NCBI GenBank assembly: GCA_025331125.1 | Contig: JAOALB010000222.1 | Span: 1-62,647 of the forward strand | Reading direction: 5' to 3' | Length of the DNA stretch: 62,647 bases | Origin: Mycogone perniciosa | Lineage: Eukaryota; Ascomycota; Sordariomycetes; Hypocreales; Hypocreaceae | Shown: positions 36,558-49,551 of the stretch, in pieces | Position numbering within the stretch: position 1 is the first letter of the stretch | Layout of the letters: every line of letters starts with the position of its first letter | Made by a program: the position numbers and the translations under genes | Notes under the pieces: generated by a model | The model's database searches: none | Told to the model about the DNA's origin: nothing | Seen by the model: only the letters and a program-made list of their open reading frames with translations

Positions 36558-37917
36558 CTATGGACTCTTTCTCATACCCGATCCGTCATCTTCTGCTTCG
36601 CCATTCCGATGGTTCGCATCGTCCAAGTTGTTATTCTCATTGCCTTTGTTCTCACAACCCTTGACCAATCGATGCCGCTGTGATAGCCAGTGTTAGTGTA
36701 TGTTACAAAAGAAAAAAAAGTACATGGGAAAAGCAAAGACCTACTTTGAGCGCATCCTTGCGTGAAAAGCTCTTACTGCAAAATGTACAAGGGAATGGCT
36801 TGACGGCCAAGTGGATCCTCTTATGCCGCTTCAAGTCGTGGTTACGGCTGAAGGATTGGACACATTGGTCACACTTGAAAGGACGTTCCGACTGCTGCTG
36901 AGGTTGAGGATGCGCATACATAATGGCATGAGGCGATGGAGCGTAACCAGCAGGAACCATGCCAGGGATCATCGAGAGCTGGCCACCGGGTTGATGAATG
37001 TTTGACATGACTGGCCCGCTCATCGTTGATAGTGGTTGATATGATGGGTATGGCCTGTAGGATGCAGGGGGTGCCATGGATTGGGGACCGCCTTGGCTGG
37101 AAAGTGACCCCAGGCGACCTGCAAGCGGCCCATTGGGATTAGAGGAGTGGTTCGTCGGCGAAGTCTGCGTCGCGTATGAGAAGTTTGGCTGGTGATGGGG
37201 AGCAGACGAAGTGTAGTTGGGGGTGTTTCCCGATTGCCGGCTGTGGGCGTACGAATCGACGTGAGCTGGGGCGCTGGACGGAGTCGGGGGCTGCGTAGAG
37301 TTATGTGTCAACATTGTTCCCGATTGCATGCTCGGGTGGCCGTCATGAGCACCAGAAGTTTGGAATTGCTGGTGGACTTGGTCGTATGGCGGTGCTGGGA
37401 GAGCTTCTCCCCCGGTGGCGGGGGACTGAGAGTTTCGTTGATTGCCATAGGGCATGTTGGCTTGGGCATACATAGACCGCCCTCCGTAAGGGGACTGCCC
37501 CATAGGCTGCTGGGCACCCGCGCCCGAGTTGACGTTGTAAGTCGAACCGCCTGGTGTAGGCCAGCCTCCGTGGCTATATGTGTACTGCATGTTGGTGGGT
37601 GCTTGGGAGCCCTGCGAGCTACCCGTGTGTACACTGGAAAGGCTTGGGCTGAGGCCGTCGCTGGCTCCTGGAGAAGAGGGAGTCAGATCATGCTCATCAT
37701 TAAGATAACGAAGAAGGCTGTAAGGAAGGCCGCGAGGCTGGGAAGATTGATCATCCATACTTGGAACTTCTGATGTTGGTGGGGGTAGAGAAAAGGCAGG
37801 CAAAGAGCCAGCTGCTGGGCGGCGCGCCGAAAAGCTAGTGACCGTCTCCATCTCGATCGACTCCTTGGTGTTAGGAGCAGGTTGCCGAACGAGGTGGTTT
37901 TTCCCTTCCTCGTACAT
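36558..37917 (-). CDS. C2H2 zinc-finger transcription factor, FlbC-like
   Basis: Two exons are inferred: 37917-36745 and 36677-36558, about 430 residues. The first ~340 residues are Ser/Gln/Pro-rich and disordered, like an activation region. Two zinc fingers sit near the C-terminus: FKCDQC..HDLKRHKRIH (near 347-369) and FPCTFC..ALKRHRLVKGC. The second is split by the intron and ends in H-x5-C rather than H-x3-H. A short acidic Asn-rich tail follows. The pair with RKDALKRHRLVKGC recalls Aspergillus FlbC, an activator of conidiation, but other fungal two-finger factors share this pattern, so the name is tentative. The frame stays open upstream of 37917, so a further 5' exon is possible. It is flanked by the two largest gaps in the window. 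Confidence 0.85.
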
Positions 37918-39240
37918 ACAGTCGTCTTTCTCCTGGTCCTCGCCTATGCGGCGTCGCGCGGTGTGAGGCAGACGGTCTGTGTGGCTGCAGACTTAAACAA
38001 CGATCAAGGCAAGCCCTGTGGATCAAGTCCCAAGCATTCGCCGGTCTGCAAGGTAGACGGCGGAGTTGGCAGGAGAGGCTCTTGTTGGATAGGAGACGCG
38101 GTGAGAAGAAAGAGAGAGAGAGACAGACAGACAGACAGCAAATGATCTGCCAGGCTGTACAAGATACAGCAGCAAGTACCAGTCGCAGCGATTAGCGGTA
38201 CAGCAGGAGCAGTACAGTGGCAGAAGATCCTGCAACAGCAACCAATGATGGTTGGTTGGAATGTCCAGCGAAGACGGGTGTGGCGGACGTGTTGGTGGTG
38301 CTGCTTTAACCGTATTCAGTGGTACCGGGTCTCAGTCAGCCCTCTCACTCATATGCGAGAGATGCGACGAAAGAGGATACGACGTGATGGGATGGCGATG
38401 GCGATGGCGATGATGAGAGACAAGACCCAGAGAGGCAGGCAGACGCCGGGTCAGGCTTGCTGGAGCCACAGACACGAGATGGCCGTTCTCGGTTGATGGT
38501 GGTGAAGAAGAAGTCGAAGGCTTTGTCCGCGAGTCGTGGCGGCGGCCTGGCGAAAGATGGCTTCCGGGAACGGCGCTGGGAAGGCGGAAGGGGGGGGGGG
38601 CGTACTTGTAAGGCGCCTCCTGGATGCTGTGTACAGTGTGGGTGGGCGGCTGATTTGCTTCGATGGCGAGGCAGAGGAAGGGTTTTGAGAGAGAGGGAGA
38701 GGGGGGAAAGGATTCCAAAGCCTCTATTATAACAAACCCTCCCAACAAGTTTTTTTTTTTTTTTCCTCAGAATGTGTGTCGTCAAGGTCGAACTCAAATC
38801 CACGCCCGCAAGAGAGGGGACCCAAAACCACACACAAAGCTCAGAGGGGAAAAAAAATTCACCAAGAAGTAAGAAGCGTCCAGAAAGGCGAGAGTGTCGG
38901 AGGGGAAAGAGGGAACTGTCGGGCGCGCAGGAAGAAGGAGGCCTGGGGGGTTTTGTTGATCTGCTCTTCCTCAAGGAGCTCGAGACGATGTATGGAGAGA
39001 GTATGAGTATGCTGCTAAGAAATCGACACGCAGCAGTAGGAGTCAAGCACTCGTAGAGTGGTAATGTAGAGTCAATAAGGTTTGCTTCTGGTTCCAGATG
39101 GCGTCCTCTGGGCCTCTGGCGCAATATGTATTGAGGATGTGTAAGTAGGTACGGAGTACTGTACGTACTGAGCCAAGTCCTTGTATAAGCAATAGTAAGT
39201 GCTAGCAGATCTTGTAGTAGCAGTACTACCCGCAAGACAG
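37918..39240. promoter_or_regulatory. Proximal upstream region of the zinc-finger gene
   Basis: Likely promoter and long 5' leader of the FlbC-like gene. It contains (GA)n then (GACA)n near 38107-38139, (GATGGC)n at 38388-38412, an 11-base G run at 38590-38600 and a T/A-rich stretch near 38750. Minus-strand frames through it are Pro/Ser-rich low complexity, including one of 296 codons at 38345-39235, and I do not call them genes. Confidence 0.45.
38107..38139. repeat. (GA)n/(GACA)n microsatellite
   Basis: GAGAGAGAGA followed by about five ACAG/GACA units. It lies roughly 200 bases upstream of the zinc-finger start codon. Confidence 0.85.
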
Positions 39241-40227
39241 ACAGACATTTAGGCGTATGGGGAGGGAGCTGGACAACTGTTCGTTCCGCCTGTTTTTAGC
39301 GCCCCAAGGCTGGATTTTTAGATGGCCAGTGTTGGGCCAGCTGCCTTCTTCCGCGACCAGATGGATCTCTCTCGTCGCTTTCACACGTTCTGCTGGGACG
39401 TGAGCCCCGAGACCCAGTCCACACGCATCCCTGCCCGTGGGGCCCATGGGGGTGTGTGGGAGTGCAGGCAAGCAGGGTAGCATCGCACTACCGTCCTTCA
39501 GGTTCAAGAGCTGTGCAGGCTAGCGCCGCTGGCCCTTCAGGACACCAACACGACTCGCTGCTAGCTTGGAAGGGCTGAAGAGGAGCTTCACTCGCTCGCC
39601 AATGAACGGACCCCTGCGAGGACCGCACACATAACTCGAGCTGCTGGGGTGGTGGAGCAGGGCCCAGAGAGGGGAAAGATGAGGAGGTGGAGCGACCAGG
39701 GATCCGGGTGCCAGGCTGAACCCTGCGAGTGGGTGTCTGGTTCGCTGCTTTCTGACTCTTTTGTTCTCTGGTGCTGGTGTTGCTGCTGCAGGGACGAGCT
39801 CTCCGGGGGAGGGGAGTGGCGAGAAGAGTGCTGGGTAGGGGGTAGGGGGAGGGGTGTGAGCGAGCGAGCGAGTGAGTGTGCCAAGTGAAGCTTTCGAGCC
39901 AAGAAAAGGAGCCCTCCGTGCCTAACATTGCAACGCACTCGTAATGCATGTGTATCTATGCACGTACAATATGTAATTGTAGTCGACGGTGCACGTTATC
40001 ATCAAGAGAAGGACGATCATGTGGGTGCCTGAGCACGAAGTACTGGGGAGGATTCTACCTAAAGCAATCAATGGAGGAAGCATGTCCTGGCCCTGAGGCA
40101 GCAGACCATCTGATCACCTGCCTTCCTCAATCGATACTGCCAAGTGCATCTGTATGTTGTGTGCATATATGGCCAAGACAGGGGACTAGGTACTTCGTAT
40201 GGGAGTGTTAAACACGCATCCTGCCCA

Positions 40228-40415
40228 GTAGTACGGAGTACTTCGTATACATACATACGTGCCTTGAAACAATTCATCCACAATCGGTTGCTCAGCATGC
40301 TAAATTTATTCAGTCCCTCCTCCTTGTCCCGGCTCCCAGGGGAAGGGTAGCTCGCCTGCATGTTCATCGATGCACTCCGTACTTGTACATACTACATACC
40401 CCGTACTCCGTACAT
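40228..40415. repeat. Palindrome cluster, TACGGAGTAC/TACTTCGTA units
   Basis: Two close groups. One at 40228-40260 reads GTAGTACGGAGTACTTCGTA. The other at 40371-40415 has ACTCCGTAC and CCGTACTCCGTAC. Confidence 0.75.
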
Positions 40416-41845
40416 CAGTAGATATACGAGCACCTATCGCATCTCACCGTCGCTTCTTGGGCGATTATGTATGATGATCCATCGCGAGAGCTGGTAGGTA
40501 TTACTATCTACGGAGTACGAATATGTCAATATCCAAGAATGTTTCTCAGCGCGTGATCGACCAAGCATGAAAGAACAAAAAAAGTAACCTGCCGCCTGCA
40601 TCCATACGGCATTATCCATATGCTTTAGTACCAAGGTAGTACTGCCCTACCAGTCCCCCAAGAGCATAGCATGTACTAGCATACTAGAGCTTGCCCGTTG
40701 CATGACTTGAAGATAATAGCGTGTACTCCGTACAAAGCAATTATCTATCGATTCGAGTTTATATACTCCGTACTTCGTATATCCCTCACGAGACTGCTTA
40801 TATGCAATCTATGAGCACTCTATCGCACAAGATTTACAAAGTACAATCATTTTTTACATCATGTGTCGCTGACTGATGACCTTGGCTTTTGTTGAACAGG
40901 CAGCGAGCAGGGATTCCTGTTGCATTAAAGGATCGATAAGCTCGCGGAGAAGTCAAAACGCCGTGACCCCCTAGAAGGTCTAGACCAGTGCGGCCACATT
41001 AGAGCGCCTGGTTGCAGCAAAAGCTAACCGCTAGAAGCCCGCCAAAAAACACAACTGGGGCAGAGATCTCAGTTCCCTGAACAGCCCTGAAGGTGCTCAC
41101 AAGGATGGCCGAAATTGGCTGCTGAAAATATACTGCCGCACGAGTGCAGTGCTCGTAGACACGTAATGATCATTGATTGCACTACGAGCACAGGCAAGAC
41201 ATCGGAGGGGGGTGTGGGCTCGAGTATTCGTTCACATGTGCTGACGATCCGGGAAAAACACGAAAATAGTAATAGGCAATAATACTCGTAGGGATAAGAA
41301 AGAAATTACCATTTGCCTTGATCGAGTCACAGGCAGATGCTCATTAGACACAGCTGAAAAGACGCCTGTTGTCGTATGTGACAAACAACGGAGTCCTGCA
41401 TATGCGTGGATTTTCCATCATCCAAAATGAGCAGCCTACGTAACATCTCTTTCTCGTGTAATTGCCTGGACGGGATGAACAACATCAAAATGTCGGATGT
41501 TCTGCGCGTTGCCGTATGTCTTTTTGGTTTGTACAACGCCCCCGAGTATTGACAAGCCGCCATGACGCCTGAATTGTCGTTCATGGCTTACCTTTTTATC
41601 ATGACATTGCCAAGTCTGACAGGTGCACCAAGCCGCCGAGATCTGTCCCGTACTCATTGAGATACCTGGAGTCTTGGGGGATTTGGGACATTGCATCTAC
41701 GCTGTTCACTGTGCAGGATCGCACAGTATCCCAACCAAACCCTATTGATATGACGAAGGAATTGTCAGGTGCTTCTTCTGGACGAATAATCAGGGTCCAA
41801 CCTGGATGATTCGGGCTCTTGCTATACCGCTCTTCTCACACAGGT

Positions 41846-41865
41846 AGTACGAAGTACTTCGTACT
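41846..41865. repeat. Perfect 20-base palindrome
   Basis: AGTACGAAGTACTTCGTACT equals its own reverse complement. It combines two TACGAAGTAC-type units of the dispersed family head to head. Another copy of the GGAG type lies close by at 41934-41946. Confidence 0.9.
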
Positions 41866-44751
41866 GGATACCCTTTCGAGGCATCTTGGGGGTCGTACAC
41901 AACTGAGCCCCGTCCTTTGTTCCTCTATCCTTGTACGGAGTACAACGCATGCACTCGCACAGGAGTAAAGACCAGATGGGCATCTTGGATCCACTGCCAA
42001 CACGCCTGAACAGTGAAGAATCGTCGGGTAAAATAGCCGCCAATGACTACCCACTCTGTGCCACGCAATGCTGTCCCTGATAAAAACAAGTTGCAGGCAT
42101 TATCAAGTAGATGGTTCACATTGGTACACTGAACGGTGTGACTTGGCTGAGGTCTTCAGTCATCTCCTGTTGAAAACCCCATTGGGATGTCACTCTATCC
42201 AGGTGAAACGTCAAGTCGACTTGGTCCCTCCACCATAACAGAGAGCTGATGTAGGATCATCCATGCTCTCCGCCTCGTACCAGTGACGAATCTGCACACA
42301 CTTGACGCGCGGAGCGCGCGCACGTCCCGGTTCGGGCCCACGCCCTCCCCTCTCACCACCCACTCCCCCCGGCCCAGACCATGGCCACGACCCGTGGCAG
42401 CCCAGGCTTTTTTCCCAGCGCCATCCGCAGCCATCGACGGATAAGCTCAGCCATGCCGACCCAGTGTCTGGGAACGCACAAACGATGCGTCTCTAGCCCA
42501 GCCCTGGGGCACATGCTTGGGTAGTAGGCAAGGCGGGTTCACGATGTGGCGAGCACGAAGGCGTTCTGCCTAGACGCCGGTTGACCCATGGCTTACCGGA
42601 TGGTTGGAATGGCGATCGGTAGGCCCCAAAGACGAAGGACGATGCATGACCAGATCGATAGCTCCGAGCGAAGTAGTGCTTGTACGAAGCGAAGTAGGTT
42701 TCTTCTCTTTGACATCGTCCCCTCATCCCTCCATCTCAACCTTCTCTTCCTCTACGCTTGCGTTTCGGAGCCTCTCCTGCCCAAAGCTTCTACATCCCTG
42801 TCCTACATCGGGGCTAGTGAGTTCAGCTATTGAGCCCATGCGCCAATTAGCAGGACCCGGAATGATCTGTTCATGGAACGACCATGAGCCTCGACGATCA
42901 GAACAATCACCACCGTACGAGTATGTACTCCGTACCCAAGGCAAGGCAGTGCAATGTGAGAACGGGTGGGTGGGGCAGGGGAGGGAAATTTCGTGGACCT
43001 TTCGGAGAGTCTTGAAGGCTGAAGCTAGGTAATAAAAGACAGCTCATCTGAGTTGGCACGTGCTCCCAACAGTGAGCGGGAACCTGATCGATCGAGATGT
43101 CATCCGTTTGCGAATTTGCTAGGACTGGATCCCCACCTCGATGTGAGCGCTGCGGGCGTTTGCACTTCACGTTGGGGCACAGTCGTCGCACCATTTAATA
43201 GCGTGCTGCCTCCCGCAGACCAGGGAAACAATGAATCTTTATCACTGCCTGGTACGAGTATGTACCTCTGTATTTTATGGCAGGCTGCTTGTTGACCACC
43301 AGAACGGGGTCACAGAACGATTGGAAAAGGTCAGTAACGACAGATCTCCGTAGGCCAATTGATGGATTTCTTTTTCTATATCAACCAACGCATTTGCATG
43401 AAAATCGAAGAGTTGCCACCGTCGCGGCCGGAAGAAAAGGCAGCATCCAGGAGGTACGAAGTAGTAGTTGCTCGCAACTCATACTACTCCGAACCCCGTG
43501 CTGGTTCACAATCACTCCATCTTCTGAGTGACGGCTCGTCGATAGTATTATCTCGCCACCATTGATTCCTAGCACTGGGCATTATTAAATGCATGCTCGT
43601 AAGTAATAGGAACTAAATCCAGTCCGCGACTCAGCTACTCGCATGGTGACAGGGGTGGTTGAAGATACGACTACGGAGTAGCTCAAAGGTCATTGTCTCG
43701 CTCTGCTAGCAAGTACTACGAGTACTCCGTAGATAGGTAAGAAGGGAACGAAGTGCTAGTGAAAGATGTGGATTGCCTCAGCAAACCCAATTATATCTAT
43801 TCGTATTGCGCGTAAGCCGTTCCTCTAATAGTTCATTACATAAAGAACGGATCCGGTAAAGGGTTATCGCGATTTCGTCTAGACACCCAGGAGCTGCTCC
43901 CCCGCGGCTTATCAAGGATGACGAGAATGGCGTTAACATTGGTGTTAACATTGGTTGTCAAGTCATGCGTGAGGCTTGCTTCCACAATGCAGGGGCTTTG
44001 AGAGGAAGTATGTATGTACTCCGTATCTTGGGTAGCTTGGAGGCTCGCAGCCCTGTCATCGGCATCCTGCCCGCCACAAGGGGGGTTGGGATTAGACGCG
44101 CGTGGCTCCCCACAGCGAACCCACCGCGTGTTTCTCCAGACCTCCATCCTCAACTTCTCCTATGCCATATGGAGCAAAGTTGCCCGAACCAACTTGCTTA
44201 AAAACGCGACTATCCATGCGACGGCGGTGGTGTTGAACCACGGTTTGTTCCGCTATGCTGCTAGTATCTTGAACGGTACGGTATTAATGGTGGATGGGCT
44301 GGGTCCGTTGGTGTTAGACGAGGCTTGCGGAGTCTTGGGGGTGCTAGCGCAAAAGAGCTGAAAGAAACCAATCAAACCGTAAAACCCAGACAACGTAGGG
44401 AGGGATTTACCGTGCTGTGTGAAGTGTGAAGTACGAAGTACGGCGTACACCAGCTGTCAATGTGCAATTTCACTGTAAAGCCGCTGTTGAACGAGGGCCA
44501 CATCCTCCTGGAGCAACGGGAAAGACCTTCGGAAATCCCCTTGTCAAGCTGTCGGAAACCGGCATCAACGAGACTCGGGAATAGCAGCCGCCTTCCGAAT
44601 AGGTGTTAGTAGTACTCCGTATTATTGCAGTGAACCATTGGTTGATCACCGTTACCTCCACGGAACATTCCTCCAAATGGTCAGATGCTCTTGCTCATCC
44701 TGGAGCTGACACATACTTGTATGTGGTAGTAATGGTAGTATGTACGAATAG

Positions 44752-44777
44752 GTACGTCGTACGTCGTACGTCGTACT
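44752..44777. repeat. Tandem GTACGTC units
   Basis: Three consecutive GTACGTC-like units (GTACGTCGTACGTCGTACG and on) form an overlapping palindromic run in the gene desert. Confidence 0.85.
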
Positions 44778-45010
44778 TGCACACGTTCATACGTGCGTGC
44801 AGGTACGGAGACTGGAATCGGACACTTGTGCAGGTAAAGATGGAGGACGATCGGGTTTTGAGGAGGGACCCAGTTGTGGCGCAATCCAAAGCCCCAAGCC
44901 ATCCTGCATGGCGTCAAACAAGGTTGCGGCAGCCAGCCCAGGGGTGGAAGATTGGATTCGAGCTGGATCTCTCGTACCACATGTACTCGCATCTGTAGAA
45001 CCAGTGCTCC

Positions 45011-45028
45011 TTACGGAGTACTCCGTAA
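45011..45028. repeat. Perfect 18-base palindrome
   Basis: TTACGGAGTACTCCGTAA equals its own reverse complement. It is the cleanest copy of the GGAG-type unit of the dispersed palindrome family. Confidence 0.9.
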
Positions 45029-46821
45029 TCCATACCGGATGATGCGAGGGGTGCAAGGCGCAGGTAAACATACTCGTAGGTAGTGACTTTGCAAGAAAAT
45101 GCCAACAGTGTTGCCCGCGAAGAATAGCCCAAGTTGGCTGCTTATAACTGGATGGATATGTACCTTCCCCAGGCAAAGAGGTCTCGGAAGCCGTGCGCCA
45201 CAGTCAGAAGTCAAGGATGAAGGGCGGAATGGCGTCTCTGCATCTGGGGTTCCGGAGCGCCACCACGGCGATCCGCCAACTGTCAACGGTGTACAGTATG
45301 TGGGCGTTTTTGCCTGACGAAGCTGCCCAGGAACGATTCTTTGTCCTTAAGGGATGCAGTAGCTGTGGCCTGGATAGGGCGGCTGGAGGAGCCCGCCGAC
45401 TGAATGTGGCACCGAGTATTTAAGAACATGACAGAACGGGACGGGATCTTGTGTGCTTCCCTGCCAATGCGACCACATACCTACATACAAAAGTAGAAGG
45501 GTACATACTACATAGCAGAACGTAGTAAAAGAGAAGCTGGTGTCTACTACTCTGTACTGCCTTAAAATGTATCTTGGAAAAATCGACCACCTCTGAGTTT
45601 GTAAATGAAGGGACGGAGAATTACGGAACCCGTTCCAAGCGTGTGTTGCAGGCACTGCAGACAGCACCTACCTTCGACTGTGAGCTTGACGAAAGTGCTG
45701 ACAGAAGGCTCGAATCCGAGGCGTCCAAAAATGGATATTGTGCAACACAAGCATATCCTGTTAACGGGATCCTGCCTATTAATACTCAGCCTCCCCGGTA
45801 ACACAACAGACGTCGTTGTGTCGATTGACTTCTTCTGATGCTTTGGTATGGATTACCTTGCCTACTAGCACAGCCCGTTTCCTGCACCAACAATATTATG
45901 TGGTCATCCGAGATGGTACCACCACTATTACTTCGTACTGACGCCCGAATATGAACGATCAGTGTCTCCAGTGTGCCCTTCAAAGAGCTCACCTAGGCTG
46001 CCTTGGCCGATGTCTAGGTTATGGTGCCAGCGCCTGCGTCTCGCACGAGAGGTCCGTCCTGGATTTTCGGCCGGCTGTTTAATAATCTTGTATCATTCGT
46101 CTGTTGGTGTTTATCAATAGCAGTTCGTTTGACTCAGCTTCCAGAGCGGCTAGGTATTATTGTGTGAAGATAAGACCGGTTGCATGACAACCGCCCGCTT
46201 TGACCTTGCGCGATCCTCCTCCTGCCCGTTTTCTGGGTCATGTTGGCCACGATGGAGCACTAATAGTAGTGAAGATGCACGACAAAGGGCCGAGGGCCGA
46301 ATACGACTACTCTGAGTACTATGTACAAGATGATGGGACGGAAGACTCGGTTGGACGGGATATCACCGTTGTGGGATAAAGGCACACTACGCAAGCGAAA
46401 AGTGACGGGGCCCATATTGGACGAGGCTGTTCGACATGTACTTATTCCTCGTACATCCGTCTCCTTGGAACAAAGCGATCAAGCTGGTACCAACTCCCCA
46501 ACTGCATCTTGGCTGGCTTCCATGCCATCCCCTCGCAACCAGGGATCCCGCCCGCTGTGCCTGTTGGTTGGATGCGAACATGGACATGGGGGGACGCATG
46601 GCAATGTCGTGCAACATAGGCAGAGACGAGCCAAGATGGGCAGGCATACAAACGATGCTCATTGCTCATCTCAGACTCCTCTTTCGGTGTGCCGAGAATG
46701 CCGAGTTAGAGCAGGCCGAGATGCCCTCAGAGTTAGGTAGAATACCGTTGGACTAACTACCAATGCAGCAGCTTCTGCAACGCTACGGAACACATTCACT
46801 CCCTTTTGCGAACCGAGTCCA

Positions 46822-46842
46822 AGTACGGAGTACGAAGTACTT
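46822..46842. repeat. Mixed GGAG/GAAG palindromic element
   Basis: AGTACGGAGTACGAAGTACT joins one GGAG unit and one GAAG unit through shared GTAC steps, showing the modular make-up of the family. Confidence 0.8.
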
Positions 46843-47469
46843 TATTCCCGAGCATCCGTACATGATACGACATTCGACGGCTAAAGGATGTGTATCCACT
46901 GAGAGTGGCTGTTGAGACACATGAGAGGTGGTGGCTCCCAACACGTGGAGTAGCGTCTTGGCTACTGGAATGGTTGATGCACACCAAGTGAGCTGAAATT
47001 GCTTGCTCTTTGCTCTTCAGCCAGTTGAAATGAATGGATACTCGCTTGCATGGCCTCTGCCTCTCACCGGCTGCGGCTCGGAATGGGGATATCTGTCCTT
47101 GTTGTTGCCAGACGAGGTGATTGGCTGACACCCGCAGTGCGCTCCCACCGACCACGCATGCAGACAACAAGGAGTAATCAATCATGGACAAGCGAGCAAG
47201 ACTAAGCATTGAGGCTTGGTGTGACGGTGGGGGATCCAGGGCAAGCCATCCGCTCGATGCCGATGAGGGTTACTGTTGCTGCGAAGCACTTGAAAGAGAG
47301 GGCGAGCATGGCTACACGATCCCTGTGTCGATCCAGGGTCTGTTGATCCAAGCACATGAAACCCTCAACCCAGTTTTTGGCTTTTTTCTTTACTCACCAT
47401 ACGTCAAGGCAGGAGACGATTATTGAACGATAGAGTTGCATACTTTGATTCAAGCATAGAACTTGGTAC

Positions 47470-47505
47470 CCACACACACACTCACCCACACACACACACA
47501 CACAT
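47470..47505. repeat. (CA)n dinucleotide microsatellite
   Basis: About 36 bases of CA repeats with a few interruptions. Short frames across it encode only Thr-His repeats. Confidence 0.9.
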
Positions 47506-48050
47506 ACAACGAGTTGGGACCCAGAACTCCCCAAACCTGGTACAGCATGCGACATATTCTGGTCTGGTTTTCTATTGGCCCTTTAAACCCGCAAAAGAGC
47601 TGCTTATCGGGTCCGATTACTCCGTACGTGATACAATCACTAAGGATTGTTAACTAGAAGTCGACTCTTCACTCTAGGTGCGTCTTGGCTGCTGGCAAAA
47701 CCTAGGCACGCCATGAAAGGACTCGTCCTCGTAGGTGTTGTCGGGACCCTGGCTGACGCCAAGCCTGTGTCAAGGGTGCGCCATCCCACGCGAGGATCGG
47801 AAGCTACCAACGCCCACAACTTGCTCCATCCTCTGGAGATGCGCGCCAGCAGGTTAACAAGATTTACTACTAAACTGCTAGTACAACTCTGTACTTCGGA
47901 CAGCCGTTTGATTCTTCCCCAACAACAAGCATGAGTTGAAAGCGGGCTCAACGGCAGCGCCCGTGTGCAACAGTCGATTCCCATTGTCTGCCTATACGGT
48001 TCGCATTATGATGACACATTTCTATCCGACCTTTTTTTCTTTTTTCTTAC

Positions 48051-48074
48051 TACGTACGAAGTACGGAGTACATA
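48051..48074. repeat. Mixed GAAG/GGAG palindromic element
   Basis: TACGTACGAAGTACGGAGTA followed by CATA. This is another modular copy in the gene desert. Confidence 0.8.
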
Positions 48075-49551
48075 CCCCTTACTCCTATGGTATGTACGTC
48101 ACCCTTTTAAGCTATTCGCCTTGCTTTTCCCTTTTATTTGCTTTGTTCTTCACCGGGCGGTTGGTTTCTGCCGCCAAGATGTGACATGACCGGGGTTTAC
48201 AGAGCACCACTACGACTATTTTGTACTGGCGGTGATGAGGGCTGTGGACAATTAGTATTTACGAGTAATTTGGGATACCCCGGCCTGCTTTTTCGTGAGT
48301 TGTGAGACCAAACCCTCCGTGCTATCCAGCCCACTAACCATACATTGCATTAGCTTCGAGAACGGAAGTTTCTATTGCTCCGGAGAGTCGTATCGGTTAC
48401 ACCTGCTTGAGGGATCGGAGACAATAGGGCTGGCTAGCGCCAACGGCCAGCAGTGGCGCATGTGACATTGCGGTGACAAGCGAAGCCGAGAGCCGAATCA
48501 ACACGGAGAATAAGCACAGATAAGAGGATGGAGGACGGAGGACGGAGAAGCACATGGATTGTATGACAGACGATCAGTGAGCACTAAGGAAGCCCTTGAG
48601 AAGGTAAGCAATACGGGGTGCCTACGATATGAGAACTGCCGCTACCGCTACCACCACCACCATCAATAAGCAATTCCACGAGAGCAAGTTCTCCTTACTA
48701 ATATCAATGAGTGTCATCGGTTCCCGGAAACTAGGAACTGGAGCGGGACCCCTTTTTGCCACCCGCATGGAGGCGGCCGCCGTGGTGCTCCGCCTCTGCA
48801 TATATATACACATAACATAGTTATAGATTCAAGTATTACTACGGGATAGTAGTACCGCATCTTCAGCATTTGGTTTTAGGCGGGAGCGAGATGAGCACGC
48901 TTATTTGCGCCCGTCCGTTTGCTGTCGATCATTTGGCTTTTGGTCCTTTGTAACGGCGCTATTGGGTTGCGTGGGTCCCTTTTTTTTGCGGAGAGGCTAT
49001 GTAGTACGAAGTAATAGTAGTATTAGTATTGGTTCTCGGATGGCTCTATGTGTTGCCAAAGCTAGAACAGGCCATAAAGTATCGGGCGATATGAAGAAGG
49101 GTGTGATGGGACGGGGATGATACGCTGTCTGCGTGTTGACAGACTTGTCCGTCTAGCAAAGAACATCGTAGCAATGTAGAGAGGGATTGTGCCTTACCCA
49201 TGACTTTAAGTCACAGGGAGTCTCACCGAATCGGCTGCGAAGGAGCAATCGGGTCAGAAGAACTTTATGGTGAATAAAGCATCAACGAGTTTTATCCTGT
49301 AGATGTCTGGTTATTGACAGTTGAACTCCCAGAAGTGTGTGTATAGACAGGTGAGTACATTGAGCATCAAGTCACGTACTAAGTAGTTAATCATTCTCGA
49401 TGTAAAAAACTATTCAAGGGGAAAATATACTAGCAACCCAATGGCAGCATTTGCGTGTCATACATTACATCAACAACGTCCACAGTTCTCTTCCCATGTC
49501 ATCATTCAAATAAAACGAATAAACATTGTAATTCACCTCACCCTATCATGC

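Larger units (their letters stand above)
39241..49551. other. 10.3 kb gene desert rich in short palindromes
   Basis: No gene, tRNA or mobile element can be supported in this stretch. Base composition looks balanced, not AT-rich, and I see no obvious repeat-induced-mutation skew. It carries many TACGGAGTA/TACGAAGTA short palindromes, a CA microsatellite at 47470-47505, a tandem GTTAACATTGGT pair at 43931-43953 and a (TACGTCG)-type run at 44752-44777. Open frames are short, unordered and without domains. It may be regulatory DNA of the zinc-finger gene, an eroded region or a site of non-coding transcripts. Confidence 0.55.

Noticed and set aside
38345..39235. 296-codon minus-strand frame upstream of the zinc-finger gene
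   Set aside because: Low-complexity Ser/Pro/Leu content across microsatellite DNA. It is probably leader sequence.
39241..49551. Search for transposon remnants, terminal repeats or a hidden gene cluster in the gene desert
   Set aside because: No reverse transcriptase, transposase or long repeat pattern is visible in any frame, and no AT-rich, repeat-mutated block is seen.
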